From Cupriavidus campinensis (lineage in GTDB: Bacteria; Pseudomonadota; Gammaproteobacteria; Burkholderiales; Burkholderiaceae), in assembly GCF_905397395.1 (NCBI RefSeq), contig NZ_CAJPVH010000023.1:16569-80568 (forward strand): a DNA stretch of 64,000 nucleotides, written 5' to 3'. Position numbers and translations under genes: made by a program. Positions 41,019-49,667 of the stretch are shown here, in pieces. How positions within the stretch are numbered: position 1 is the first letter of the stretch; every line of letters starts with the position of its first letter. Under the pieces are notes generated by a model that had not been told where the DNA came from, did no database searches, and saw only the letters and a program-made list of their open reading frames with translations.

Positions 41019-41108
41019 CCGGTGTAGCCTGCGTCATTTGGCGCAGGCTGGTGGCGGGAGCCCCGGCGCCGGGCCGTGGGCTGCCCGCTCCGACACACCG
41101 GCATCGGA

Positions 41109-41759
41109 TCAACCGCGGCGCGTGATGACCTTGTCGATCAGACCGTAGTCCACGGCCTGGTCGCCGCTCATGAAGTTGTCGCGATCGGTGTCGCGGGCAA
41201 TCTTCTCGACGGGTTGGCCGGTCACTTCCGACAGGATGCTGTTCAGGCGCTCGCGCAGGTACAGGATCTCGCGTGCCTGGATCTCGATGTCCGAGGCCTG
41301 GCCACGCGCGCCACCCAGCGGCTGGTGGATCATGATGCGCGAGTTCGGCAGCGCGCTGCGCTTGCCCTTGGCACCGGCCGCCAGCAGGAAGGCGCCCATG
41401 CTCGCCGCCATGCCCATGCAAAGCGTGGTCACGTCGGGCTTGATGAACTGCATCGTGTCGTAGATCGCCAGGCCGGCGGATACCGAGCCGCCGGGCGAGT
41501 TGATGTACAGCGACACGTCCTTGTCCGGATTCTCGCTCTCGAGGAACAGCAGCTGGGCCACGACCAGGTTTGCGGTCTGGTCGTTCACTTCGCCGACCAT
41601 GAACACCACGCGCTCCTTGAGCAGGCGCGAGTAGATGTCATACGCGCGCTCGCCCCGGCCGGACTGCTCGACAACCATCGGCACCAGCCCAAGACCCTGG
41701 GTTTCCAGAGCAGAGGCCTGCGTCGTGGCGAGACGGTCAAGCAAATCATTGCGGGTCAT
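41109..41759 (-). CDS. clpP: ATP-dependent Clp protease proteolytic subunit ClpP
   Basis: 216-residue serine peptidase forming the tetradecameric chamber used by ClpX and ClpA. Catalytic triad: S120 in [11 protein letters not shown]145 in MIHQPLGG and D194 in DTDRDNF. The N-terminal propeptide region precedes [22 protein letters not shown]. The ATG at 41759 begins the usual short leader; the frame is open upstream without coding character. It is 126 bp downstream of tig, in the conserved tig-clpP-clpX-lon order. Confidence 0.97.
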   Translation of the reverse strand: MTRNDLLDRLATTQASALETQGLGLVPMVVEQSGRGERAYDIYSRLLKERVVFMVGEVNDQTANLVVAQLLFLESENPDKDVSLYINSPGGSVSAGLAIYDTMQFIKPDVTTLCMGMAASMGAFLLAAGAKGKRSALPNSRIMIHQPLGGARGQASDIEIQAREILYLRERLNSILSEVTGQPVEKIARDTDRDNFMSGDQAVDYGLIDKVITRRG

Positions 41760-41885
41760 GCAGGTTCTCCAGGTATTCAGGGAATGCGCCAATCGGCCCC
41801 GGCCAGCGCTTGCGCGCCAAGCCGGATGCCGCGCGACCGGGGCGCGCCGCGCCATCCAGGCGGCGCGATCCGGTCATGCGAACGC

Positions 41886-43241
41886 TCAGGCTTGCTGCGC
41901 GTTGGTCTCGGCGGTGAGTTCCTCGAACGACACCGACTTGTCCGTGACCTTGGCCTTGTCGCACACGAAATTTACCACGTTGTTTTCGAGCACGTAGGCT
42001 TCCATTTCGGCCAGGCGCTGCTGGTCGCCGTAGTACCAGCGCATGACTTCCTTCGGGTCTTCGTAGCTCTTCGCGAAGTCCTCGATTTCCGCCTTGATCT
42101 GCTCCGGCTTGGCCTGCAGGCCGTGTGCCTTGACGATCTCGGCCAGGATCAGGCCCAGCTTCACGCGGCGCTCGGCCTGCTGAGTGAACATCTCGGCCGG
42201 AATCGGCATGTCCTTGGCGTTCGGCATGCCACGTTGCTCGAGGTCACGGCGGGCCATTTCCACCAGGCGTTCCTGATCCTGCTCGATCAGGGCCTTGGGC
42301 ACGTCCAGCTCGCTCACCTTGAGCAGCGCTTCCATGACCTGATCCTTCAGCATGGCGTGCGTGCGGCGCTTGACTTCGCGCTCCAGGTTTTCGCGGATGT
42401 CGGCGCGCATCTTCTCGACGCTGCCGTCGGCGATACCGAGCGACTTCGCGAAGGCGTCGTCCACTTCCGGCAGGTGCGCCCACTCCACCTTCTTCAGCGT
42501 GATCGTGAACTCGGCGGTCTTGCCGGCCACTTCCTTGCCGTGGTAGTCAGCCGGGAAGGCTAGCGGGAACGTCTTGCTCTCGCCCAGCTTCAGGCCCAGC
42601 GCGGCTTGCTCGAATTCGGGCAGCATGCGGCCTTCGCCCAGCACGAATGCGAAGTCATCGGCCTTGCCGCCGGGGAATTCCACGCCGTCGATCTTGCCGA
42701 CGAAGTCCAGCGTCACGCGGTCGCCGTTCTTGGCAGCCTCGTCTGCGCCACCGTCGCCATGGGCGCCGGCCTCGCCACGCACGTGGTAGTGCACGCGCTG
42801 CTTGCGCAGGATGTCGATGGTCTTGTCGATCTCGGCGTCGCCGATTTCCGTCTTGGTGCGGGTCACTTCAGCCGTGGCCAGGTCGCCCAGCTTGACTTCC
42901 GGGTACACCTCGAAGGTGGCTTCGAACGCCACTTCGTCGTCCGACACGCCGTCGGTCTTCAGGTCGAACTTGGGCTGGCCGGCCACTTTCACGTCCTGGG
43001 CCTGCGTGATGTCGAAGAACTTGCGGGCAGCCTTGTCGAAGCGCACTTCGAACTCGACCTGCTGGCCATATTGCTTCTCGACCATCTTCATCGGCACCTT
43101 GCCCGGGCGGAAGCCGGACATCTTCACCGTCTTCGACAGGCGCACCAGGCGTTCCTGGGTTTCCTTCTGCACTTCGGCCTTGGGAATAGCCAGGGTTACC
43201 TTACGGTCCAGCTTGCCGAGGTTTTCAATGACGTTCGACAT
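41886..43241 (-). CDS. tig: Trigger factor, ribosome-bound chaperone
   Basis: 451-residue trigger factor. The N-terminal ribosome-binding domain contains the signature [17 protein letters not shown] (about residues 42-60). The middle FKBP-type PPIase domain (about 160-245) includes [32 protein letters not shown], and the C-terminal chaperone arms follow. The PPIase insert has a Gly/Asp/His-rich loop ([14 protein letters not shown]). The ATG at 43241 gives the standard [15 protein letters not shown] start. First gene of the tig-clpP-clpX-lon block. Confidence 0.96.
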   Translation of the reverse strand: MSNVIENLGKLDRKVTLAIPKAEVQKETQERLVRLSKTVKMSGFRPGKVPMKMVEKQYGQQVEFEVRFDKAARKFFDITQAQDVKVAGQPKFDLKTDGVSDDEVAFEATFEVYPEVKLGDLATAEVTRTKTEIGDAEIDKTIDILRKQRVHYHVRGEAGAHGDGGADEAAKNGDRVTLDFVGKIDGVEFPGGKADDFAFVLGEGRMLPEFEQAALGLKLGESKTFPLAFPADYHGKEVAGKTAEFTITLKKVEWAHLPEVDDAFAKSLGIADGSVEKMRADIRENLEREVKRRTHAMLKDQVMEALLKVSELDVPKALIEQDQERLVEMARRDLEQRGMPNAKDMPIPAEMFTQQAERRVKLGLILAEIVKAHGLQAKPEQIKAEIEDFAKSYEDPKEVMRWYYGDQQRLAEMEAYVLENNVVNFVCDKAKVTDKSVSFEELTAETNAQQA

Positions 43242-43402
43242 GGTCGTTAATCCAATCCAGAAATGTAGTTTTAAGCGCAACCGCCTGCGCACCGGCCTGG
43301 CCGTGGCCAGTGAAACCTACGGATTCCCCACGCGAACGAAGGGCTTCCGCGCAAACGGAAAACGGGGATTATCGCACGGTTTTTGTTCGCTTCCGGCAGT
43401 TT

Positions 43403-45421
43403 TTACCCTGACGCGTCCGAGGCCGCCCCAGGATCGATCGCCGGCGCTCCCGCCGTGTCGCCATGGCGCAGCGCCCGCAGCAGCAGCCGGGCCGGGTCGA
43501 CAGCATCGGCCAGGTCAGATTCGACGGGCAGCGGTTCGCCCTCGATCTGGCTGGCGATCAACTCCGCGCCCAGTGCCGCCCAAGTGAGGCCGCGCGACGC
43601 GTACGCAAGTGCCGCGTAGAGCCCCGGCAGCCGGGGCAGGTCCCGCAGGTGGGCGCCGCGCAGCGGGCCGGAGCGGGCCAGCGCCTTCGCCTCGTCCGCG
43701 AGGGGCCCGATCAGCGGCAGGCGGTTGTGCGTCACCGTGCGCACGCCGACGTAGCCGGTCAGCTGCGCGGGATCGAGATGGGCGACGTCGGCGGCACGGC
43801 CTGGCAGCAGCGTGGCGAGGCGCTCCAGGTTTGCGGCATGGACCTCGGGACGCTCGGCCAGCGGGCCTTCGTCGGCGTCGTAGCTCGATCCGATGCGCGC
43901 GCCGCCATCAGGGGCTTTCGGCAGCAGGTAGCCGGCGCCGGTCACCACGCAGTCGGGCCAGCCGCCCATCGCCGCGACCTGCGCCGGGGAGAGATCGGTC
44001 AGTTGCCCGCGCACCCGGCGCAGGGCCAGAAAGCGGTTGGAGACGAGCCGCTCGGCCTCGTGGGCGTTGGCCAGCACCAGCACCGGCGCCGCAGCCAGCA
44101 CGCTACCATCCCCCGCCCTCGCCTGCCAGACACCATCCTCATGTTCGATGGCGGCCACGCGGCAGTTGAATCGCGCATCGAGGGCCGCGCCGGCCTTGTC
44201 CAGCTGGGCGCGGCAGATGTCGGGCGGCGCCACCCAGCCGCCACGCGGAAACCAGAGCCCGCCGCGCGCCACCGTCGCGCCGTGGCGCGCGGCCGCCTCG
44301 GCGGGGTCCATCCACCTGACGAACGATTCGGGGAAGCCGAGGGCAGCCAGCGCCGCCTGCTGGGCGGCGTTGTCGGCCTCGTCCTCCCCGATCTGGAGCA
44401 CACCGCAGCCGTGCCAGTTCACCGGGTGCCCCGCCGCCGCGAGGGCCGACCACGCGCGCAGCGCATGGAGATTGCCAGCGCGCGAGAGCCGGGACAGCAG
44501 GCTTTCATCGGATGAAACATGGGCGTGCATGGCCGCCGCGCGATGGCTGGAGGTCTGCCGGGCGGGGCCGTCATGGGCGTCAAACAGCGTCACGCGCCAG
44601 CCGCGCGCGGCCAGCCGCTCGGTGACCGCGCAGCCGGCCAACCCTGCGCCGATGACGATGGCATGCCTTTCTCGCCACTCCGCGGCGGGTGGCGGGGCAT
44701 AACGGCGGTTCTTCCAGGGCGGCGCGAAGCGCGCCACGGTCATGTCACGCTTGCCGCCAAAGCCTGGCGCCTTGGTGACCTCGAACCCGACCGCCTGCAA
44801 ACCGCGCCGCACAAAGCCTGCCGCTGTATACGTAGCAAGCGTGGCGCCGGGCCGGGCGAGCCGCGACAGGCCCCTGAAGACGGTTTCGGACCACATGTCC
44901 GCGTTGCGGGACGGGGAGAAGCCATCGAGATAGAACGCATCGGCGCCAAGCGCGAGCTTGGGCAGCATCGCGTCGATATCGCCCAGCGCCAGCGTCAACG
45001 TAACCGCGCCGCCTTCGAATTCGAGTCGATGCAGACCCGGCAGCGCGTCGGGCCATGCCGCCTGCAGGGGTTCGGCGAGCGGTAGCAGATCGCCGAGTCC
45101 GGCGTGCAGCGTCGCCAGTCCATCGCGCGTAAATGGATGTTTTTCTACGGAAACGAAGTGAAGCCGACGGCAGCGGTGCGGGTCCTGGCGCCACGCCTGC
45201 CAGGTGGCGAGGAAGTTCAGCCCCTGCCCGAAGCCGGTTTCCACGATCACGAACTGGTCGCGCCCGGCCCAGTTGCCGGGCAGGCCATTACCGCCCAGAA
45301 ACACGTGATGGGCCTGCGCCAGCCCCCCTTCCGTGCTGTGGTAGACGTCGTCGTAACGTGGCGAAAAAGGAATGCCGTCGGGGGAGACGATCGGCTCGGC
45401 GGACTCGAGGGCACGCGGCAT
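43403..45421 (-). CDS. mnmC: tRNA 5-methylaminomethyl-2-thiouridine bifunctional enzyme MnmC
   Basis: About 672 residues in two domains. The N-terminal SAM-dependent methyltransferase (MnmC2, about 1-240) has [17 protein letters not shown] and the catalytic segment [15 protein letters not shown]. The C-terminal FAD oxidase (MnmC1, from about 255) starts [22 protein letters not shown] and has [14 protein letters not shown]. Together they finish the mnm5s2U modification at the wobble base of some tRNAs. The start is uncertain: I take ATG 45421 (MPRALE); ATGs at 45430 and 45511 are alternatives. It is divergent from rlmJ, another RNA methyltransferase. Confidence 0.9.
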   Translation of the reverse strand: MPRALESAEPIVSPDGIPFSPRYDDVYHSTEGGLAQAHHVFLGGNGLPGNWAGRDQFVIVETGFGQGLNFLATWQAWRQDPHRCRRLHFVSVEKHPFTRDGLATLHAGLGDLLPLAEPLQAAWPDALPGLHRLEFEGGAVTLTLALGDIDAMLPKLALGADAFYLDGFSPSRNADMWSETVFRGLSRLARPGATLATYTAAGFVRRGLQAVGFEVTKAPGFGGKRDMTVARFAPPWKNRRYAPPPAAEWRERHAIVIGAGLAGCAVTERLAARGWRVTLFDAHDGPARQTSSHRAAAMHAHVSSDESLLSRLSRAGNLHALRAWSALAAAGHPVNWHGCGVLQIGEDEADNAAQQAALAALGFPESFVRWMDPAEAAARHGATVARGGLWFPRGGWVAPPDICRAQLDKAGAALDARFNCRVAAIEHEDGVWQARAGDGSVLAAAPVLVLANAHEAERLVSNRFLALRRVRGQLTDLSPAQVAAMGGWPDCVVTGAGYLLPKAPDGGARIGSSYDADEGPLAERPEVHAANLERLATLLPGRAADVAHLDPAQLTGYVGVRTVTHNRLPLIGPLADEAKALARSGPLRGAHLRDLPRLPGLYAALAYASRGLTWAALGAELIASQIEGEPLPVESDLADAVDPARLLLRALRHGDTAGAPAIDPGAASDASG

Positions 45422-45592
45422 GGCAGGCATTGGCGGACGGGACACTTCGGACGGCAACAGCCGCAGGAACGGGCCGTAAAACGGGCTTCCGGGGGCGGCG
45501 GATGGTAGCATAGCGCCCTTCGCGCCACGCGCCCGCAGGCGCCTTTTTCGCCGACGCTTGCGCGCCGTCATCCCGCTTTATCCCGCCTCATC

Positions 45593-46450
45593 ATGCTCAG
45601 TTATCGCCACGCCTTCCATGCCGGCAACCATGCCGATGTCCTCAAGCACGCCGTCGTGGTCCAGTTGCTGGAGCACCTGACGCAGAAGGACAAGGCGTTC
45701 TGGTACATCGACACCCACGCCGGCGCCGGCCTCTATGCGCTGGACCACGCCTATGCGCAGAAGAAGGCCGAGTTCGAAACCGGCATCTCACGCATCTGGC
45801 AGGCCGCCGCCGATGGCCAGACCCTACCCCCGTTTCTGGACGAATTCCTGGACCAGGTGCGCGCCCAGAACCCGGACGGCAACCTGCGCCACTACCCCGG
45901 TTCCCCATGGCTGGCATGGCAGATGCTGCGCGATCAGGACCGCCTGCGGCTGTTCGAGCTGCACAGCACCGAGATCCAGGTGTTGCGCGACAATTTCCGC
46001 GGCGCGGGCCGCAAGGTCATGCTCTATGACGGCGACGGCTTCAATGGCATCAAGGCCATCCTGCCGCCCCCGCCGCGTCGCGCGCTGGTGCTGATCGACC
46101 CGTCGTACGAAGACAAGCAGGACTACGCGCGAACCGTGCAGGCGCTGGAAGACAGCCTCGAACGGTTCGCAACTGGCGTTTATGCGATCTGGTATCCGCA
46201 GGTGCAGCGGCGTGAATCGACCCAACTGCCGGCGCAACTGATGCGCCTGCCGCTGAAGAGCTGGCTGCATGTGACGCTGACCGTGAAGCACCCCGTGGAA
46301 GGCGGGCTCGGCCTGCACGGCAGCGGGATGTTCATCGTCAACCCGCCGTGGCGGCTCAAGGCGACGATCGAGGAAGCGATGCCGCTGCTGGTGGACTTGC
46401 TCGGCCAGGATGCTGGCGCAGGCTACACGCTGGAATCGCTCGACAACTGA
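45593..46450 (+). CDS. rlmJ: 23S rRNA (adenine2030-N6)-methyltransferase RlmJ
   Basis: 285-residue SAM-dependent methyltransferase. The RlmJ-specific N-terminus LSYRHAFHAGNHADVLKHAVV is intact, followed by the SAM motif WYIDTHAGAGLYAL. The catalytic motif IV reads DPSYE where E. coli RlmJ has DPPYE, a conservative change. It methylates A2030 in 23S rRNA. Its stop lies 12 bp from the stop of the convergent VanZ-like gene. Confidence 0.93.
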   Translation: MLSYRHAFHAGNHADVLKHAVVVQLLEHLTQKDKAFWYIDTHAGAGLYALDHAYAQKKAEFETGISRIWQAAADGQTLPPFLDEFLDQVRAQNPDGNLRHYPGSPWLAWQMLRDQDRLRLFELHSTEIQVLRDNFRGAGRKVMLYDGDGFNGIKAILPPPPRRALVLIDPSYEDKQDYARTVQALEDSLERFATGVYAIWYPQVQRRESTQLPAQLMRLPLKSWLHVTLTVKHPVEGGLGLHGSGMFIVNPPWRLKATIEEAMPLLVDLLGQDAGAGYTLESLDN

Positions 46451-46462
46451 GCCGGGCGCGCG

Positions 46463-46840
46463 TCAGGCCCGGGGCTCTTTCCGAGGGGTGGACAGACCGG
46501 GCCAGACCCGCGTCAGTGCGGCATGCGCTAGCAGGCCCAGCGCCAGCCCCCCCGCATCGGCGATCAGGTCATGCCAGTCGGACGAGCGGGTCGGCGTCAT
46601 GCCTTGCAGCCATTCGATCAGCACGCCATAGGCCATCAGACCGGCCAGCACCGCCGCCACGCGGCCGTCCCACGCGCGCACGCCGAGCAGCGCGAGCACC
46701 CCGAAGGCAAGAAGATGGTTGGACTTGTCCCAGCCGGTGGTGGGCTGCGGCACCGAAGGCGGCAGCAGCGACAGGACCAGCACGGCCACTGCGCAGATCG
46801 AGAACAGCCGTTGGTATTGGATGGGGGTCAGGCGCGGCAC
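46463..46840 (-). CDS. VanZ-like family membrane protein
   Basis: 125 residues with four predicted helices (about 10-28, 40-55, 60-82 and 92-112). It shows the VanZ pattern: an N-terminal helix, DKSNHLLAFGVLALLGV (conserved Lys/His motif), GVLIEWLQGMTPTRSSDWHDLIADAGGLALGLL (Glu and Asp in the membrane helix). The family is associated with low-level teicoplanin resistance in Gram-positives, but its role in betaproteobacteria is not known. It converges on rlmJ. Confidence 0.85.
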   Translation of the reverse strand: MPRLTPIQYQRLFSICAVAVLVLSLLPPSVPQPTTGWDKSNHLLAFGVLALLGVRAWDGRVAAVLAGLMAYGVLIEWLQGMTPTRSSDWHDLIADAGGLALGLLAHAALTRVWPGLSTPRKEPRA

Positions 46841-47094
46841 GGGGCTTGGGGGCTATCGGCGAGATGTCACGTCCAGAGAATAACAGGCTGCACCGCCACG
46901 GCTGCGTGGCGTGCCGTACATCATGCAACGGTGCGCGGCCAAGGCAAAGCCGAAAGCCATGACAATCAGCACGGCTGCGACCAGGCTCAGGTACTGCCCG
47001 CCTGTCCCCCGCTGAAATGACGCCCCGATGGCTCCACGCCTCTATTTGTAACGCCGGCTATACTTCGCCGGTCAGCTCCTTTTGATCTCCTACC

Positions 47095-47592
47095 GTGAAA
47101 AGTCCGCCCGACCACGCGTCAGCCCACGCCGCTCACTATGAATTCACCGAGCAGGTTGGACATCTGCTGCGCCGTGCCTACCAGCGGCACGTCGCCATCT
47201 TCCAGCAGACCATTCCAGACTCGCAGCTGACGGCCGGCCAGTTCGTCGTCATGTGCGCCATCCAGGCCCAGGGGCCATGCTCGTTGAGCGAGATTGCGCG
47301 CGCCACCGCCATCGACCAGGCGACCGTGCGCGGCATTATCGAGCGGTTGAAGTCTCGTGAACTCATTGCGGTCTCCCACGATGCGCGCGACCGCCGCAAG
47401 GTCGTGGTGCTGCTCGCCCCCGCCGGCGAGGCCCTGATCAACGAAGTGGTGCCTTTTGCGCAGGACATCACCGAGCGCACCATGGGTGGCCTGAACCCGG
47501 CCGAACGGGTGGCACTGCTCTACCTGCTCAGGAAAATGAGCGAACTGGGCGATGACACCCCGGATACCGCCGACTCTGACAGCCCAATCTAG
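47095..47592 (+). CDS. MarR-family regulator, NicR/BpsR-like
   Basis: 165-residue MarR protein with the winged helix at about 55-120: LTAGQFVVMCAIQAQGPCSLSEIARATAIDQATVRGIIERLKSRELIAVSHDARDRRKV. The N-terminal helix FTEQVGHLLRRAYQRHVAIFQ resembles the MarR repressors of nicotinate genes (NicR, BpsR), judged from memory of those sequences. The start is a GTG at 47095. It lies 240 bp upstream of the nadC-like gene on the same strand, with a palindromic operator in the gap, so it is the first candidate repressor of the two matching promoters at 47.7 and 49.6 kb. Confidence 0.85.
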   Translation: MKSPPDHASAHAAHYEFTEQVGHLLRRAYQRHVAIFQQTIPDSQLTAGQFVVMCAIQAQGPCSLSEIARATAIDQATVRGIIERLKSRELIAVSHDARDRRKVVVLLAPAGEALINEVVPFAQDITERTMGGLNPAERVALLYLLRKMSELGDDTPDTADSDSPI

Positions 47593-47722
47593 GGGCCCAG
47601 GCGGCACCCCGCTCAGCAGACCGTAGTTCCCCTCCCCCGTTACTGCGACCAGAGCGTCGCAGCCCCCTCCCCCAGTTCCCGGCCTCGTCACGCGTGGCGA
47701 CGCCCCTGCATCACGCCAATAA

Positions 47723-47794
47723 CTTAGATATCGAATATCTATTGACAAGGAGATGCCATGCGCTAGTATTACGCCATGTACTTCGATCTCTAAG
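47723..47794 (+). promoter_or_regulatory. Promoter with duplicated operator in front of nadC-like gene
   Basis: TTGACA (47742-47747) and TAGTAT (47764-47769) with a 16-bp spacer form a strong sigma-70 promoter. Upstream, TAGATATCGAATATCTA (47725-47741) is a perfect 7-3-7 palindrome abutting the -35 box. Downstream of the -10, TTCGATCTCTAAG (47782-47794) is the inverse copy of CTTAGATATCGAA (47723-47735) with 12 of 13 bases matching. A dimer on each site would bracket RNA polymerase. The layout is repeated exactly at 49593-49664. Confidence 0.85.
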
Positions 47795-47832
47795 ATTCTT
47801 GGTACGGCAACCACTACTCAGGAGCGCTTCCC

Positions 47833-48666
47833 ATGTATGACATCTTTTCCACCGACAAACTGATCGATCTCTGGCTGACCGAGGACATTGGCATCTGCGA
47901 CCTGACGGTCCATACGATGATCGAGCCAGGTGAAACCGGCACGTTCTGCATGAATGCCCGCGAGCCCATGCTGATCGCCGGCATCGACGTCGCCGCGCGC
48001 ATCTTCGCCCGCTACGACCCGACGCTGACCCTGGATGTGCGCGTCGCCGATGGCGACAAGGTGGAAAAAGGCGCCGTGCTGCTCAACGTGAGCGGCAACG
48101 CACGCAGCGTGCTGACTGCCGAGCGCACCGCGCTGAACATCATGCAACGCCTGTGCGGCATCGCGAATCACACCGCGACCTATGCCGCGGCAATCGCCCA
48201 TACCAAGGCACGCCTGATCGACAGCCGCAAGACCACGCCGGGCCTGCGCGCGCTGGAGAAGCACGCCGTCACGTGCGGCGGCGGCCTCAACCATCGCCTG
48301 AGCCTCGACAACGGCGTGATGATCAAGGACAACCATATCGCGGTCTGCGGCAGCATTGCCGCCGCCGTGGCGCGTGTACGCCGCAAGCTGCCGGTGCTGA
48401 CCAAGCTGGAGGTGGAGTGCGACCGCCTGGAGCAGGTGCATGAGGCACTCGCGGCCGGCGTCGATGTGATCATGCTGGACAACATGTCGGTGCCCGACAT
48501 GAAGGAAGCCGTGCAGATCGTCAATGGCCGCACCAAGGTCGAGGCGTCGGGCGGCATCCGCCTGGAAACGATCCGCGCCGTGGCGGAAACGGGGGTGGAC
48601 TACATCTCCACGAGCAAGATCACGCAATCGGCACCGGCAGTGGATATCGGCCTCGACGAGGCCTGA
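47833..48666 (+). CDS. nadC: NadC-family quinolinate phosphoribosyltransferase, probably catabolic
   Basis: 277-residue type II phosphoribosyltransferase. NadC makes nicotinate mononucleotide, CO2 and pyrophosphate from quinolinate and PRPP. Active-site residues of the family are all present: R98 in ERTALN, R132/K133 in DSRKTTPGLR, H154/R155 in GGGLNHR, K165 in MIKDNHI, E195, D216 in MLDN and the phosphate loop EASGGI. C22 replaces the usual Gly in the N-terminal GxGD motif. nadA and nadB are not nearby; instead it sits under a repressor-type promoter shared with the PhnN-phosphorylase fusion, next to a nicotinate-degradation cluster. I therefore read it as a substrate-inducible copy; an ordinary biosynthetic role remains possible if it is the only nadC in the genome. 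Confidence 0.85.
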   Translation: MYDIFSTDKLIDLWLTEDIGICDLTVHTMIEPGETGTFCMNAREPMLIAGIDVAARIFARYDPTLTLDVRVADGDKVEKGAVLLNVSGNARSVLTAERTALNIMQRLCGIANHTATYAAAIAHTKARLIDSRKTTPGLRALEKHAVTCGGGLNHRLSLDNGVMIKDNHIAVCGSIAAAVARVRRKLPVLTKLEVECDRLEQVHEALAAGVDVIMLDNMSVPDMKEAVQIVNGRTKVEASGGIRLETIRAVAETGVDYISTSKITQSAPAVDIGLDEA

Positions 48667-48684
48667 GCCGGTCCGGCATGTGTC

Positions 48685-48701
48685 GCGGGGCCAGGCCCCG
48701 C
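48685..48701. terminator. GC hairpin after nadC-like gene
   Basis: GCGGGGC (48685-48691) pairs with GCCCCGC (48695-48701), 18 bp after the stop. There is no U-tract directly after it. A second imperfect GC stem near 48739-48763 ends in TTTT and may be the actual terminator for one or both convergent genes. Confidence 0.5.
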
Positions 48702-48795
48702 CTGACGATTCGCGCCTTCCTACCCGAGGGCTTCACCCTCCCCGGTTTATCCGGCGGGGGGCTTTTGCATTGGCTGCCCCATCCGGGCGTGCCCG

Positions 48796-49341
48796 TCAGA
48801 GATCGGACAGCAACCGCCCGACTTCCTGAGTCGACGGCACGCGGCGGCCATGCTCGGCCGACGCCACCTCGTCCGCCACCAGGCGTTGCGCAATCGTGAT
48901 CAGCACGCGCCGCGTGGTGAGGACGTCCTCTTCACTCAGCCCCGCCACGCTCAACTCATTGACCTCGGTGGCCAGCGGCTCCAGCTTGCGGCGCAGGGCG
49001 CGCCCGGTCTTGCTCAGGAACACGTGCACTTTCTTCTTGTTGCCGGGCAGGTGCGTGCGCTCGACGTAGCCCAGCGCTTCCAGCGCCTTCACCGCCGCGA
49101 AGGTGGTGGGCTCGGTCACGCCGGCCCGTTCGCTGAGCTCGCGCTGCGACAAGCCATCGCGACGCCAGAGGATGCGCAGGATGGTCCAGTGCCCGTACGA
49201 CACCGAATGCTCCGTCAGCCGCAACTGCAGCGCGCGGATGTAGGCGCGCGCGGCGTCCTTCACCAGGTGGGCAAGACGTTCTTCTTCGGCTTCATCGGCG
49301 GGCGTGAGCGTGACCGGGGTCTCCGGTTTTTTCGTGGTCAT
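48796..49341 (-). CDS. MarR-family regulator
   Basis: 181-residue MarR protein. The winged-helix core is SYGHWTILRILWRRDGLSQRELSERAGVTEPTTFAAVKALEALGYVERTHLPGNKKKVHVFLSKTG in pieces, with the wing basic patch NKKK. A long N-terminal helix (about 17-45) and C-terminal helices (about 125-165) form the dimer interface. It is transcribed away from the PhnN-phosphorylase fusion and convergent with the nadC-like gene, so it lies between the two promoters with identical operators. It may act on them together with or instead of the MarR at 47.1 kb. Confidence 0.85.
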   Translation of the reverse strand: MTTKKPETPVTLTPADEAEEERLAHLVKDAARAYIRALQLRLTEHSVSYGHWTILRILWRRDGLSQRELSERAGVTEPTTFAAVKALEALGYVERTHLPGNKKKVHVFLSKTGRALRRKLEPLATEVNELSVAGLSEEDVLTTRRVLITIAQRLVADEVASAEHGRRVPSTQEVGRLLSDL

Positions 49342-49592
49342 AGTCGTGGCAAAGATATGCGGGCGCAGGCGCCGCGCAGCACGGCGGGCGCGCGGCAGCG
49401 CACATGATAGCGCCTCCGCGATGCCGCCGTCCGCACATTGCGTCGCGCCCTCACTACATCAGTGCGGCGTGCGCACCGACGATGCATCGGGCACCGTCAC
49501 CGCGCATTGCCCTACCTCGCGTTTTCCCTGAGGAAAGCGGGAATCCCGCGTACACACTGGATTTGCGGGAGCTGGCCCGACCCTTGCATTAA

Positions 49593-49664
49593 CTTAGACA
49601 TCGAACTTACCTTGACAGTGGACAGGCCGGTGCTAGCATAGCCCTACAAACTTCGACATCTAAG
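49593..49664 (+). promoter_or_regulatory. Promoter with duplicated operator in front of PhnN-phosphorylase fusion
   Basis: TTGACA (49612-49617) and TAGCAT (49634-49639) with a 16-bp spacer. CTTAGACATCGAA (49593-49605) lies upstream and the inverted copy TTCGACATCTAAG (49652-49664) lies between the predicted transcription start and the ATG at 49668. Site-to-site span (72 bp) and the offset of the -35 box from the first site (19 bp) are identical to the nadC-like promoter. The remaining 250 bp toward the MarR gene show nothing else clear. Confidence 0.85.
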
Positions 49665-49667
49665 TTA

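Noticed and set aside
47833..48666. ModD (molybdenum-associated NadC homologue) as identity
   Set aside because: All quinolinate phosphoribosyltransferase active-site residues are present and no mod genes are adjacent.
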